NCBI GenBank assembly: GCA_016787345.1
Contig: JAEUUU010000166.1
Coordinates: 113,226 to 177,225 of the forward strand
Length of the DNA stretch: 64,000 bases
Reading direction: 5' to 3'
Origin: Saprospiraceae bacterium
GTDB lineage: Bacteria > Bacteroidota > Bacteroidia > Chitinophagales > Saprospiraceae
In this document: piece by piece, positions 16,829 through 24,407 of the stretch
Layout: the number at the start of each line of letters is the position of its first letter
Position numbering within the stretch: position 1 is the stretch's first letter
The notes under the pieces: generated by a model
Told to the model about the DNA's origin: nothing
The model's database searches: none
The model's input: only the letters and a program-made list of their open reading frames with translations
Program-made: the position numbers and the translations under genes

Positions 16829-16862
16829 AAATGCTGCCAGGCAAGACGAGCCCGCCCGGCAG
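16825..16862 (-). terminator. Terminator of the yeeE-rhodanese operon
   Basis: CTGCC (16834-16838) and GGCAG (16858-16862) close a GC-rich hairpin of minus-strand sequence, followed by TTTTTTGG at 16825-16830. It separates the transporter/rhodanese operon from the regulator gene. Confidence 0.6.
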
Positions 16863-16912
16863 TAATGGAGAATGAAAATGGGTATGTTTTAACGAAGAAA
16901 TCTCCGCGCCAT

Positions 16913-17170
16913 TTAGTTTTTTGCAGATTTCACTTCCTCCACGGACAATTCGATCTCGTTGTCATCTACCTGATTTCGTTGGTAACGATCGGGCGTGCTG
17001 CAGCCCGCAGCGCCACAGCAGCCAATATCGAAGATGGCCTGCATGGCGAACAAAACACCGGGCATCAGCAGCAACCATTCGCTGGTACGGAACGCTTCGA
17101 ATATCGCCCAACCACCGAGAAGTGCGCGCATGATGCGCATAAAATGCCAGTTTTGAAATAAAGTGCTCAT
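16913..17170 (-). CDS. Small Cys-rich membrane protein of the sulfur operon
   Basis: 85 residues. A hydrophobic pair of segments (RALLGGWAIFEAF and WLLLMPGVLFAMQAIF) is followed by IGCCGAAGCS, with three closely spaced cysteines, and an acidic tail. The start is 6 bp after the rhodanese stop, and a terminator follows, so it is the last gene of the operon. The cysteine cluster on a membrane helix pair suggests a sulfur or metal relay partner for the rhodanese, but no function is known to me. It resembles proteins grouped near DUF2892. Confidence 0.65.
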   Translation of the reverse strand: MSTLFQNWHFMRIMRALLGGWAIFEAFRTSEWLLLMPGVLFAMQAIFDIGCCGAAGCSTPDRYQRNQVDDNEIELSVEEVKSAKN

Positions 17171-17176
17171 TGTACC

Positions 17177-17584
17177 TCAGTTTGAAGTTGTTTTTTGATT
17201 GGCACGCAGCCAACCGCTGATGCCCGGAGAGAGGTCGTAAACCTTCAGAAAGCCTTTCTTTTCCAACACGGCAGCCGCCTGCGCACTACGAACGCCTGAT
17301 GCACAGTAAACCAGTACAGGTTTGTTTTTGTCCAGCCGGTCAATTTGTTTGGAAAAATCGGCGCTGGCGATGCTGAAGTTTACAGCATTGGAAATTACGC
17401 CGGTAGCCGCCACTTCACCGGGAGTCCGAACGTCGACAATCTGAAGATTTTTTTCAGATTGAATAAGCTGAATTGCCTGCTGGACATCGATGCGCGCCAG
17501 TTTGGGCTTAGCGCCCGATTGTCCGCATGCGTTGAGGCTCATCAGGCCAGTAAGCAGCAAAATAGCAAGAGTGTATTTCATCAT
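17177..17584 (-). CDS. Rhodanese-domain lipoprotein
   Basis: 135 residues. A lipobox SLNAC (Cys20) predicts a lipoprotein facing the periplasm. The single rhodanese domain has IVDVRTPGEV (49-58) and the active-site loop CASGVRS with Cys94. It can carry a persulfide and transfer sulfane sulfur. It lies 20 bp downstream of the second YeeE half and 6 bp upstream of the Cys-rich membrane protein, so it likely presents sulfur to, or accepts it from, the transporter. The gene is transcribed from site C. Confidence 0.85.
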   Translation of the reverse strand: MMKYTLAILLLTGLMSLNACGQSGAKPKLARIDVQQAIQLIQSEKNLQIVDVRTPGEVAATGVISNAVNFSIASADFSKQIDRLDKNKPVLVYCASGVRSAQAAAVLEKKGFLKVYDLSPGISGWLRANQKTTSN

Positions 17585-17604
17585 GTAATACGTTTATAAG
17601 CGAA

Positions 17605-18150
17605 TTAATGCGGCAGTTTTTCCCTGAAATAGCCATATACCCAGGTGCCTGCTATTGCGCTGACCAGGGTAACCGTAATCACCAAAGCGCCGGTACCGAT
17701 TTGCGCAAACAAAGGGCCGGGGCACGCGCCAGTCATGGCCCATCCCAAACCAAATATCAAACCGCCGATGATCTGGCCTTTGTTGAATTTTTTCGGGTGA
17801 AAAAGGATTTCTTCGCCGTATATACTTTTGATTTTGAGTCTTTTAATTAAAAAAACCGATAGCGCTCCAATCACAACGGCAGTACCGATGACGCCATACA
17901 TATGAAACGATTCGAGGCGAAACATTTCCTGAATACGGTACCAGGATACAATTTCAGCCTTCACGAAAGCCAGTCCAAAAAACAGACCGACCGCCGTGTA
18001 TTTCAGATTGTACCACCACGGGTGCTTCAATTGCGATTCATTGACGCACATGGTATCCAGTGAGCGCACTTCGAAATCGGCATTTTGATCAACTGCCTCC
18101 TGGGCAGGTTGTGAGGGTGCGGGAAGTTGAAATTCTTTTATCGTGGACAT
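17605..18150 (-). CDS. YeeE/YedE-family transporter, C-terminal half
   Basis: 181 residues. After a soluble N-terminal extension of about 45 residues, four hydrophobic segments follow. The conserved motif GWAMTGACPGPLFAQIG contains a cysteine typical of the second half of YeeE/TsuA thiosulfate transporters. In many bacteria these are one 350-400-residue protein; here the halves are encoded by adjacent genes 24 bp apart. TsuA-type proteins pass thiosulfate through a cysteine relay. Substrate here (thiosulfate or another sulfur species) is inferred from family and neighbours. Confidence 0.82.
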   Translation of the reverse strand: MSTIKEFQLPAPSQPAQEAVDQNADFEVRSLDTMCVNESQLKHPWWYNLKYTAVGLFFGLAFVKAEIVSWYRIQEMFRLESFHMYGVIGTAVVIGALSVFLIKRLKIKSIYGEEILFHPKKFNKGQIIGGLIFGLGWAMTGACPGPLFAQIGTGALVITVTLVSAIAGTWVYGYFREKLPH

Positions 18151-18174
18151 GGCAGAATTTGCTTTGAGAGGGTT

Positions 18175-18735
18175 TTACAGTGCGAGAATGTAGGGTAAAA
18201 TGAGGTTGGCCATGATAAAGCCCCCGACCATAAATGAGATCGTAGCGATCAGCGACGGAACCTGCAAATCGGAAAGCCCCATGATCGCATGTCCGGAAGT
18301 ACACCCGCCGGCATAACGGGTGCCAAAGCCGATCAGAAAACCGCCAATAACCATCAGAATAAACCCGCGAAGGGAAAACAAACTTTCCCAACTAAATAAA
18401 TCGGCAGGGACAAGTCCGTCAATTTGGGTAACACCCTGAGCAGCCAGGTCTGCTGCCAGATCGGGGTGAATCTGAACGGGATCGGGGTTTTGAAACCAAA
18501 CGGTTGCAATAATCGCCCCCAGAAGTATGCCTCCTACGAAGAAGAAATTCCAGACTTCCTTTTTCCAGTCGTACTGAAAAAATTTGATGTTGGCCGGCAA
18601 ACAGGCCGCGCAGAGGTGCCTTAAATTAGCCGAAATACCAAAGTGTTTGTTACCGAGAATCAGCAAGGCGGGCACGGTAAGACCGATAATGATACCGGCC
18701 GCCCACCAGGGCCAGGGATGAGAGAGTAGTTCCAT
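18175..18735 (-). CDS. YeeE/YedE-family transporter, N-terminal half
   Basis: 186 residues from the ATG at 18735. An in-frame TTG at 18765 is rejected because it lies inside the -7 element. Four membrane helices are visible. The motif GFGTRYAGGCTSGHAIMG carries the cysteine characteristic of the first half of YeeE/TsuA transporters. It is the first gene of a four-gene operon: two transporter halves, rhodanese lipoprotein, Cys-rich membrane protein. A CRP-type site lies just upstream. Confidence 0.85.
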   Translation of the reverse strand: MELLSHPWPWWAAGIIIGLTVPALLILGNKHFGISANLRHLCAACLPANIKFFQYDWKKEVWNFFFVGGILLGAIIATVWFQNPDPVQIHPDLAADLAAQGVTQIDGLVPADLFSWESLFSLRGFILMVIGGFLIGFGTRYAGGCTSGHAIMGLSDLQVPSLIATISFMVGGFIMANLILPYILAL

Positions 18736-18762
18736 ATTTCGTGTACTTTCGATTTCTTGATA

Positions 18763-18807
18763 CAAAGTTATTGCGGCAGGAAGCCCCTATGGCGTGACAT
18801 ATATCAC
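18763..18807 (-). promoter_or_regulatory. CRP-type site (site C) and -7 element of the yeeE operon
   Basis: GTGACATATATCAC lies at 18794-18807. The minus-strand -7 element TAACTTTG (18763-18770) is a full match to TAnnTTTG. Centre-to-edge distance is 30.5 bp. If transcription starts about 5 bp past the element, the site is centred near -43, as in class II CRP activation. Confidence 0.7.
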
Positions 18808-18841
18808 ACCTGAACCAAAGAGACAGGGTAGGAGAGGGGCA

Positions 18842-18873
18842 AAAAAATAGCTGCCGGCGCTTTACCGGCAGCT
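18842..18873 (-). terminator. Intrinsic terminator of pdo2
   Basis: AGCTGCCGG (18849-18857) and CCGGCAGCT (18865-18873) form a perfect 9-bp stem with a 7-base loop, followed on the minus strand by ATTTTTTT. Confidence 0.88.
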
Positions 18874-18907
18874 AGTAATAACGTTCAATCAACTTCTTCT
18901 TTTCTTA

Positions 18908-20326
18908 TCAGAGCAGTGTGGTCGGACACACGTATTCCGTTACTTCGAACCGGTTGCTTTCCTTGATTGCTTTGAATCCGCCGCGCACATCGACCAGATT
19001 GTCGAAGCCGCGCGCACGAAGGGCACTGGCAAAAATCATGGAGCGGTATCCGCCGGCGCAATGAATAAACACGGTTTTCTCTTTGGGCAGTTTCGACATG
19101 GCTTCATTGAGAAAATCCAGGGGGGCATTTTCTGCGCCCACAATGTGCTCGCTCTTGAATTCACTTTCTTTACGCACATCGAAAACGATGGCTTTCGGGT
19201 CGGCCTGCTGAATATCGGCCAGTTCTTCGGCCGACACACGCTGGATGTTGTCAACTTCCATACCGGCCGCTTTCCAGGCATCGAAGCCGCCTTCCAGATA
19301 ACCCAGGCAATAATCGTATCCGACGCGGGCCAGGCGGGTAACCACCTCTTCTTCGCGGCCCGGTTCGGCGATCACCAGAATCTCCTGTTTGACGTCGGGA
19401 ATCAGCGCGCCTACCCAGGGAGCAAACTGGCCGTCGATACCGATATTGATGGAGTTGGGCACAAAACCTTTCGAAAACGTCTCTGCATCGCGGGTGTCGA
19501 GCAGCAGGGCGCCCGTTTCGTTGGCAGCGGCTTCAAATGCACGGGGCGATAAGGCGCGGGTACCGCGTTCCATCACCACGTCGATGCTGTCGTAACCCTG
19601 TTTATTGAGGGCTACATTGAGCGGGAAATAGGCTGGGGGAGGGGTAAGCCCGGTCGTTACCTCTTTGACAAATTCTTCTTTCGTCATGTTGGCACGCAAA
19701 GCGTAATTGGTCGCTTTTTGATTGCCCAGCGTATCGAAAGTCTCTTTCGACATTTTTTTACCGCAAGCCGAGCCTGCGCCGTGGGCCGGATACACGATCA
19801 CGTCGTCGGGTAAGATCATCACCTTGTTACGAAGTGATTCGTAGAGTGTTTCTGCGAGTTGTTCCTGAGTCATGTGTGCGGCTTTCTGAGCCAGGTCGGG
19901 GCGGCCAACGTCGCCGATAAACAACGTATCGCCCGAAAACAGGGCTTTTTCCTTGCCGTTTTCATCAATCAGCAGGTAGCAGGTGCTTTCCATAGTGTGG
20001 CCGGGCGTGTGCAAAACGCGGAAAGTCACTTTACCGACTTTGAATTCTTCGCCGTCTTTGGCAATATAGGCGTCGAAACTCGGGTTGGCGTTGGGGCCGT
20101 ACACGATCGGCGCGTTTGTCTTTTGGGAAAGATCCAGGTGCCCGCTGACAAAATCGGCGTGAAAGTGCGTCTCAAAAACGTATTTGATTTTGGCGCCGTC
20201 ATTTTCCGCCTTTTCGAGATACGAGGCTACTTCACGTAGCGGGTCGATCACAACGGCTTCGCCTTCGCTTTCGATGTAATATGCGCCTTGTGCCAGGCAG
20301 CCGGTATAAATTTGTTCGATCTTCAT
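18908..20326 (-). CDS. MBL-fold/rhodanese/rhodanese fusion, persulfide dioxygenase type (copy 2)
   Basis: 472 residues, collinear with copy 1 at 12947. The MBL domain keeps ETHFHADFVSGH, TPGHTM, SGDTLFIGDVGRPDL and AHGAGSACGK. In the first rhodanese domain the active-site loop reads AEPGREEE, with Ala320 where copy 1 has cysteine, so this domain cannot form a persulfide at that position. The second domain keeps CAGGYRS (Cys423). Expression is probably driven from site D about 91 bp upstream, whereas copy 1 lacks such a site. The two copies may thus serve different conditions or substrates. Confidence 0.85.
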   Translation of the reverse strand: MKIEQIYTGCLAQGAYYIESEGEAVVIDPLREVASYLEKAENDGAKIKYVFETHFHADFVSGHLDLSQKTNAPIVYGPNANPSFDAYIAKDGEEFKVGKVTFRVLHTPGHTMESTCYLLIDENGKEKALFSGDTLFIGDVGRPDLAQKAAHMTQEQLAETLYESLRNKVMILPDDVIVYPAHGAGSACGKKMSKETFDTLGNQKATNYALRANMTKEEFVKEVTTGLTPPPAYFPLNVALNKQGYDSIDVVMERGTRALSPRAFEAAANETGALLLDTRDAETFSKGFVPNSINIGIDGQFAPWVGALIPDVKQEILVIAEPGREEEVVTRLARVGYDYCLGYLEGGFDAWKAAGMEVDNIQRVSAEELADIQQADPKAIVFDVRKESEFKSEHIVGAENAPLDFLNEAMSKLPKEKTVFIHCAGGYRSMIFASALRARGFDNLVDVRGGFKAIKESNRFEVTEYVCPTTLL

Positions 20327-20379
20327 GACAGAGTCTTTTTTTCTGTGTAAGAGTACTTTAAGTGAGTAATTTGATGAGG

Positions 20380-20424
20380 CAAAGATGAGGGCCTCAAAGC
20401 CGGGCGATTCGTGACAGAAGTCAC
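20380..20424 (-). promoter_or_regulatory. CRP-type site (site D) and -7 element of pdo2
   Basis: GTGACAGAAGTCAC lies at 20411-20424. The minus-strand -7-like element CATCTTTG (20380-20387) has one mismatch from TAnnTTTG. Centre-to-edge distance is 30.5 bp, matching site C. Confidence 0.65.
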
Positions 20425-20594
20425 AGCGGTGTTGTCTTTTTCAGGGATCGAATGGTACAAAGGTAAAAAAACAGGTTTTTCACGCCAGTTTACGCCCGGT
20501 GAAACAGATGAAATCATCCAAAGTTTTGTTCCATAATTTATATTATGTTAAATAAAGCAAAAAAATAAACCCCCGATATCCTTTAAATTCCATC

Positions 20595-20602
20595 TAATTT
20601 TG
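20595..20602 (+). promoter_or_regulatory. -7 element for arginine decarboxylase gene
   Basis: TAATTTTG matches TAnnTTTG, 36 bp before the ATG at 20639. No clear TTTG at -33. Confidence 0.45.
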
Positions 20603-20638
20603 CCCGCTCATTCAGAACAAACTATTTCGGCTACTTCA

Positions 20639-22057
20639 ATGAAAAATACCTACTACGATCTTGTTACACAGACCTTTGACTTTCCTCAGGATGGTTTCAG
20701 CCTTCGCAACAATCAATTGTTGTTCAACGAGATCGATCTGTTTGAACTGATACAGAAATATGGTACGCCCCTCAAAATCACTTACCTGCCCAAGATTGGA
20801 GAAAAAATCCAGACCGCCCGTAAACTATTCCGCGACGCCATTCAGCGTTACGATTACAACGGTAAATACATTTACTGCTATTGTACCAAGAGTTCGCACT
20901 TCGCATTCGTACTGAATGAGGTGCTGGAAAACGGCACACAACTGGAAACCTCCTCCGCCTTCGATATCGATCTCGTTTGGCGCTTGTACAAACTCGGAAA
21001 GATCAACAAGAGTACAACCATCGTCAACAACGGCTACAAGCCGAAAGCGTACGTTCAACGAATTGCCGACCTGATCAACGAAGGCTTCACCAATGTCATT
21101 CCGGTGTGCGACAACGTCGACGAACTCGACCACCTCGCTGCCCATGTCCATGTCGAAAAATGCAACATCGGTATTCGAATGGCTACCGAAGAAGAACCAA
21201 ACTTCGAATTTTACACCTCGCGCCTGGGCATTCGCCAGTCGGAAGTGTTGTCGTTTTACAAAGACAAACTGGCCAACAACCCGAAATTTGAACTAAAAAT
21301 GCTCCATTTTTTCGTCGATGTGGGTATTAAAGACACTATTTATTACTGGAGCGAGCTGAAAAGGGGAATCAAGACCTACTGCGAACTTCGCAAGATCTGC
21401 CCTACCCTATCCGCGCTCAATATCGGCGGCGGTATGCCGATCCGAAATTCACTTAGTTTTGAGTACGATTATCCGTACATGGTCAATGAAATCGTGCGTC
21501 AGATCAAAGAATCCTGCGATAGTGAAGGTGTTCCGGAGCCGGATATTTATTCCGAATTTGGCAAATACACCGTTGGAGAAAGCGGCGCGACCATTTTTTC
21601 CGTGATCGGTAAAAAACAACAAAACGACCAGGAGCAGTGGTACATGCTCGACAACTCCCTAATCAACACATTACCAGACAGTTGGGGAATAAAGGAGCGG
21701 TTTATTCTGCTCCCGATCAATCATTGGGAGAAGGAATACCAAAGGGTAAACATCGGCGGTATCAGCTGTGACAATGCTGATTACTACAACTCGGAAGCCC
21801 ATATCAATCAGGTATACTTACCTGTATTCGACGACAAAAAGGACTTTCCGCTGTACATCGGGTTTTTCCATACGGGCGCCTATCAGGAATCGCTCAGCGG
21901 CTACGGTGGCCTCAAACACTGCTTGCTGCCGGCCCCCAAGCACATTCTGATCGACCGAAATTACTACGGTGAATTTACAGATTGGGAAGTGTTTCAGGAG
22001 CAGGATGCCAATTCGATGTTGCGCATCCTGGGCTACGACTCGCCTTACGCGTCGTAA
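20639..22057 (+). CDS. speA: Fold-III PLP-dependent decarboxylase, probably biosynthetic arginine decarboxylase
   Basis: 472 residues from the ATG at 20639. The N-terminal alanine-racemase-like barrel begins with KYGTPLKITYLPKIGEKI, where the first Lys-containing segment follows the family pattern. Later motifs include YCTKSSHFAFVLNE, CNIGIRMATEEE, NIGGGMPIRNS (phosphate loop) and SEFGKYTVGESG. Biosynthetic arginine decarboxylase makes agmatine for polyamine synthesis; a Bacteroidota clade of about 470 residues has this layout. The E. coli enzyme is longer (about 650 residues), so a related substrate such as another basic amino acid cannot be ruled out. It converges with the exonuclease gene, 10 bp apart. 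Confidence 0.72.
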   Translation: MKNTYYDLVTQTFDFPQDGFSLRNNQLLFNEIDLFELIQKYGTPLKITYLPKIGEKIQTARKLFRDAIQRYDYNGKYIYCYCTKSSHFAFVLNEVLENGTQLETSSAFDIDLVWRLYKLGKINKSTTIVNNGYKPKAYVQRIADLINEGFTNVIPVCDNVDELDHLAAHVHVEKCNIGIRMATEEEPNFEFYTSRLGIRQSEVLSFYKDKLANNPKFELKMLHFFVDVGIKDTIYYWSELKRGIKTYCELRKICPTLSALNIGGGMPIRNSLSFEYDYPYMVNEIVRQIKESCDSEGVPEPDIYSEFGKYTVGESGATIFSVIGKKQQNDQEQWYMLDNSLINTLPDSWGIKERFILLPINHWEKEYQRVNIGGISCDNADYYNSEAHINQVYLPVFDDKKDFPLYIGFFHTGAYQESLSGYGGLKHCLLPAPKHILIDRNYYGEFTDWEVFQEQDANSMLRILGYDSPYAS

Positions 22058-22067
22058 GCGTCGCAAT

Positions 22068-22610
22068 TTACAGGTCCCAGGTGCCCAGGTACTTCAAGAA
22101 CAGTTTGACCAGGTTTTCCGCATCGGATATGCCGCGATGGTGCATGCCCGTAAAGAGAATACCTTCCCGTTCTACCGCTTTTTTTAGCCCGATACCACTG
22201 CGCAAACGATTTGAAATGCGGTATTGCTCTTTAAGGTTGACGTGCCTTTCGGCCCAATCGGCATCCAGGCGGTGAAGGCGACAATCGTGAAGAAACATTT
22301 TTTTATCAAAATTGCCCCAGGAGCACAGCAGGTAGTCTTCTTCCTCGATCCGTGCCCAGTTTTGAAACTCTTCAATCACATCCGGGAATGTGCCCGCCCT
22401 ATTGACCTCCTCCTGCGAAATATTGGTCAACTGCCGGCAAAACGGCGACAATACCGGGTGTACCACCGGTTTGATAAAACGATTGAATTTGCCCCGGACC
22501 TCTCCGTAGGCATTCACCCTGAACGCGCCGATCTCGATGGTCTCTTGCACGTATCCAATCGGCATATTTTCCCAGCACGTTGCTTCGAGGTCGTACACGA
22601 TGTAGTTCAT
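22068..22610 (-). CDS. DEDD-type 3'-5' exonuclease (Eri1/KapD-like)
   Basis: 180 residues from the ATG at 22610; an upstream TTG is not needed. ExoI motif IVYDLEATCWE (Asp and Glu pair), ExoII SWGNFDKKMF (Asp) and ExoIII HHRGISDAENLVKLF (His and Asp) give a complete DEDDh set. Eri1/KapD-like proteins trim RNA 3' ends; bacterial substrates are mostly unknown. It starts 32 bp after the sugar transferase stop on the same strand. Confidence 0.82.
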   Translation of the reverse strand: MNYIVYDLEATCWENMPIGYVQETIEIGAFRVNAYGEVRGKFNRFIKPVVHPVLSPFCRQLTNISQEEVNRAGTFPDVIEEFQNWARIEEEDYLLCSWGNFDKKMFLHDCRLHRLDADWAERHVNLKEQYRISNRLRSGIGLKKAVEREGILFTGMHHRGISDAENLVKLFLKYLGTWDL

Positions 22611-22641
22611 AAATCCTTGCAAGGTTGTCAACAGGCCTGAT

Positions 22642-23559
22642 TCAACGCAGTCCCATCCGGTGTAAAAAATACCATATCCACAATCGCATGCGACGCTTTT
22701 GGGTGGCGAAGAAAAATCTTTGCTCCAACTCCGGGTCGATTTTTTTTTCGCGAGGATGAATTAACGGAAATGAAACCGAACCGGCAGCCAGTCGGGCGGA
22801 CGTATTCCGTTGGGTCGTGTTGGTTGCCCCCTCCTCCCCTACCCCCGTGTTCTGTACAAGGTTTCGGGTCGGAACTATGCACAATCCGTTGTTTTTCAAT
22901 ATACTATAAAACCAGGCATAGGCCCAGGAGTTATTTTTATCCAGCCGGGTGGCGTTGAATTTGTCGAGCATATAAGCCTGGGCCATGTTGCCGGGTATAA
23001 AAGCGCCAATCGCTGAAAATTCATCGAGTCCTTCCAGTTCGAGGCTCATTTTTGTCCAGGCCCTGCGCCAGCTGGCCCAGCCCCACACGAAAGAGAATCG
23101 TGAAAACACGTAACTCACAGGCAATGTTCCGGTACAGGCTTCAATAAGATTCGAGCCGCCGATATGCATGATCTCTTCGTCGGACTGGTATTTTTCCAGC
23201 AATGTTGCGCAAAAGAGAAAAAAAGACGGATCTGGCTGGCAATCATCTTCCAGAATGATACCGCGTTCTTCCTGTTCAAAAAACCAGTTGACCGCGCCAA
23301 AAACGCCCTTGCGCAAACCCGCGTTTTGTGTCCGAAAAAGGGTCCGGACGCTGCATGGCCAATCAATTTCGGTCTGTATCAATGCCCTTACGGCATCCAC
23401 TTTTTCCACATCTGCCGGGACATGCGCTCTTGGGCCATCGCAGTGGACGTACAGCATCGCAGGCCTTACTTCCCGCAAGCGCAGGAGGGTCGCGCGGGTA
23501 TGTTCCGGGCGGTTAAACGCCAAAAGCAGTACAGGTTCGGTACAATGAATTGCAGGCAT
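22642..23559 (-). CDS. Nucleotide-diphospho-sugar transferase-like protein (HlpA/GT-A fold)
   Basis: 305 residues. GT-A features: VLLLAFNRPEHTRATL near the start, YVHCDGPR, a DxD-like LEDDCQPDP and FVWGWASWRRAW. These are typical of the 'hemolytic protein HlpA-like' family, which are presumed glycosyltransferases of surface glycan loci. It is divergent from the FkbM gene across 56 bp, so both probably belong to one glycan locus. Acceptor and donor are unknown. Confidence 0.75.
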   Translation of the reverse strand: MPAIHCTEPVLLLAFNRPEHTRATLLRLREVRPAMLYVHCDGPRAHVPADVEKVDAVRALIQTEIDWPCSVRTLFRTQNAGLRKGVFGAVNWFFEQEERGIILEDDCQPDPSFFLFCATLLEKYQSDEEIMHIGGSNLIEACTGTLPVSYVFSRFSFVWGWASWRRAWTKMSLELEGLDEFSAIGAFIPGNMAQAYMLDKFNATRLDKNNSWAYAWFYSILKNNGLCIVPTRNLVQNTGVGEEGATNTTQRNTSARLAAGSVSFPLIHPREKKIDPELEQRFFFATQKRRMRLWIWYFLHRMGLR

Positions 23560-23615
23560 ACTGAATCAACCAAAAAAATATCCGAGCTTTGGGCCGAAAT
23601 AACGGCAATTTTTGA

Positions 23616-24407
23616 ATGCAAGACTTGTTGCGGCGCATTCGCGCAAAATTTTACAAATGGACAGAGCGGAAAATCCGCATTGAAATTGATCAAAGCGTAA
23701 AAACGGAACGCCTGGGCTCCCCATATGGCGGATGGATTATCCCCGAAAACTGGCTGAACGAACAATCTGTCTGTTATCTGGTGGGCGCTGGTGAAGATAT
23801 TTCTTTCGACCTCGCACTTACGGATAAATACCGGGTCAGAACCTGGATCATCGACCCTACGCCCCGGGCCCTGGAGCATTTTCAACAATGGCTGGAATGT
23901 TATCGGACGGGGCAACCCATGCCTTGCAACACTTGCCAGGGTGGCCACTACCCCTTGTACAAGAGCGGAATGGCTGAAAATATCGTCTTTTGTCCTGTCG
24001 GTGTTTGGAATGAAGACACCACGTTGCAGTTTTTCGCCCCGCGCAACGACAACTATGTTTCTCACTCGCTTGTCAATCTCCAGCGTTCGGAAAAACATAT
24101 CGAGGTGCCGGTAAAAAAACTGAACACTTTGATGCGCGAATTGGGTCACAGACATATCGATTTATTAAAAATTGACATTGAAGGCGCTGAGTATCAGGTA
24201 ATTGATTCCATAATTTTGGAAAATATCCCGATCGACATCCTGTGTATCGAATACGACGAAACTGCGGCCAATCACCTCGACCCTGGCTATATGGACCGCA
24301 TCGAGAACTCGCTGCAAAAACTCGTAAACGCTGGATACCGCATAATTGCCAAAGAAGCGCAGTGCCATAATTATACGTTGGTACACCGGCGTCGTTTTAG
24401 GTCATGA
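23616..24407 (+). CDS. FkbM-family SAM-dependent methyltransferase
   Basis: 263 residues. The FkbM core includes VGAGEDISFDLAL (SAM-binding loop region), WIIDPTPRALEHF, NLQRSEKHIEVPVKKLNTLM and HIDLLKIDIEGAEYQVIDS. FkbM-type enzymes O-methylate sugars or polyketides, often in glycan loci. The stop overlaps the GT4 start by four bases, so it is co-translated with the glycosyltransferase and probably modifies the same glycan. Confidence 0.85.
   Translation: MQDLLRRIRAKFYKWTERKIRIEIDQSVKTERLGSPYGGWIIPENWLNEQSVCYLVGAGEDISFDLALTDKYRVRTWIIDPTPRALEHFQQWLECYRTGQPMPCNTCQGGHYPLYKSGMAENIVFCPVGVWNEDTTLQFFAPRNDNYVSHSLVNLQRSEKHIEVPVKKLNTLMRELGHRHIDLLKIDIEGAEYQVIDSIILENIPIDILCIEYDETAANHLDPGYMDRIENSLQKLVNAGYRIIAKEAQCHNYTLVHRRRFRS

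Larger units (their letters stand above)
20327..20638. promoter_or_regulatory. Divergent intergenic region between pdo2 and arginine decarboxylase
   Basis: A 312-bp non-coding region. It holds CRP-type site D with its -7 element toward pdo2 on the left, and an AT-rich stretch with a -7 element toward the decarboxylase on the right. No credible gene is visible. Confidence 0.6.

Noticed and set aside
18735-18765. TTG start at 18765 for the first YeeE half
   Set aside because: It falls inside the -7 element (18763-18770). The ATG at 18735 begins the typical transporter N-terminus.
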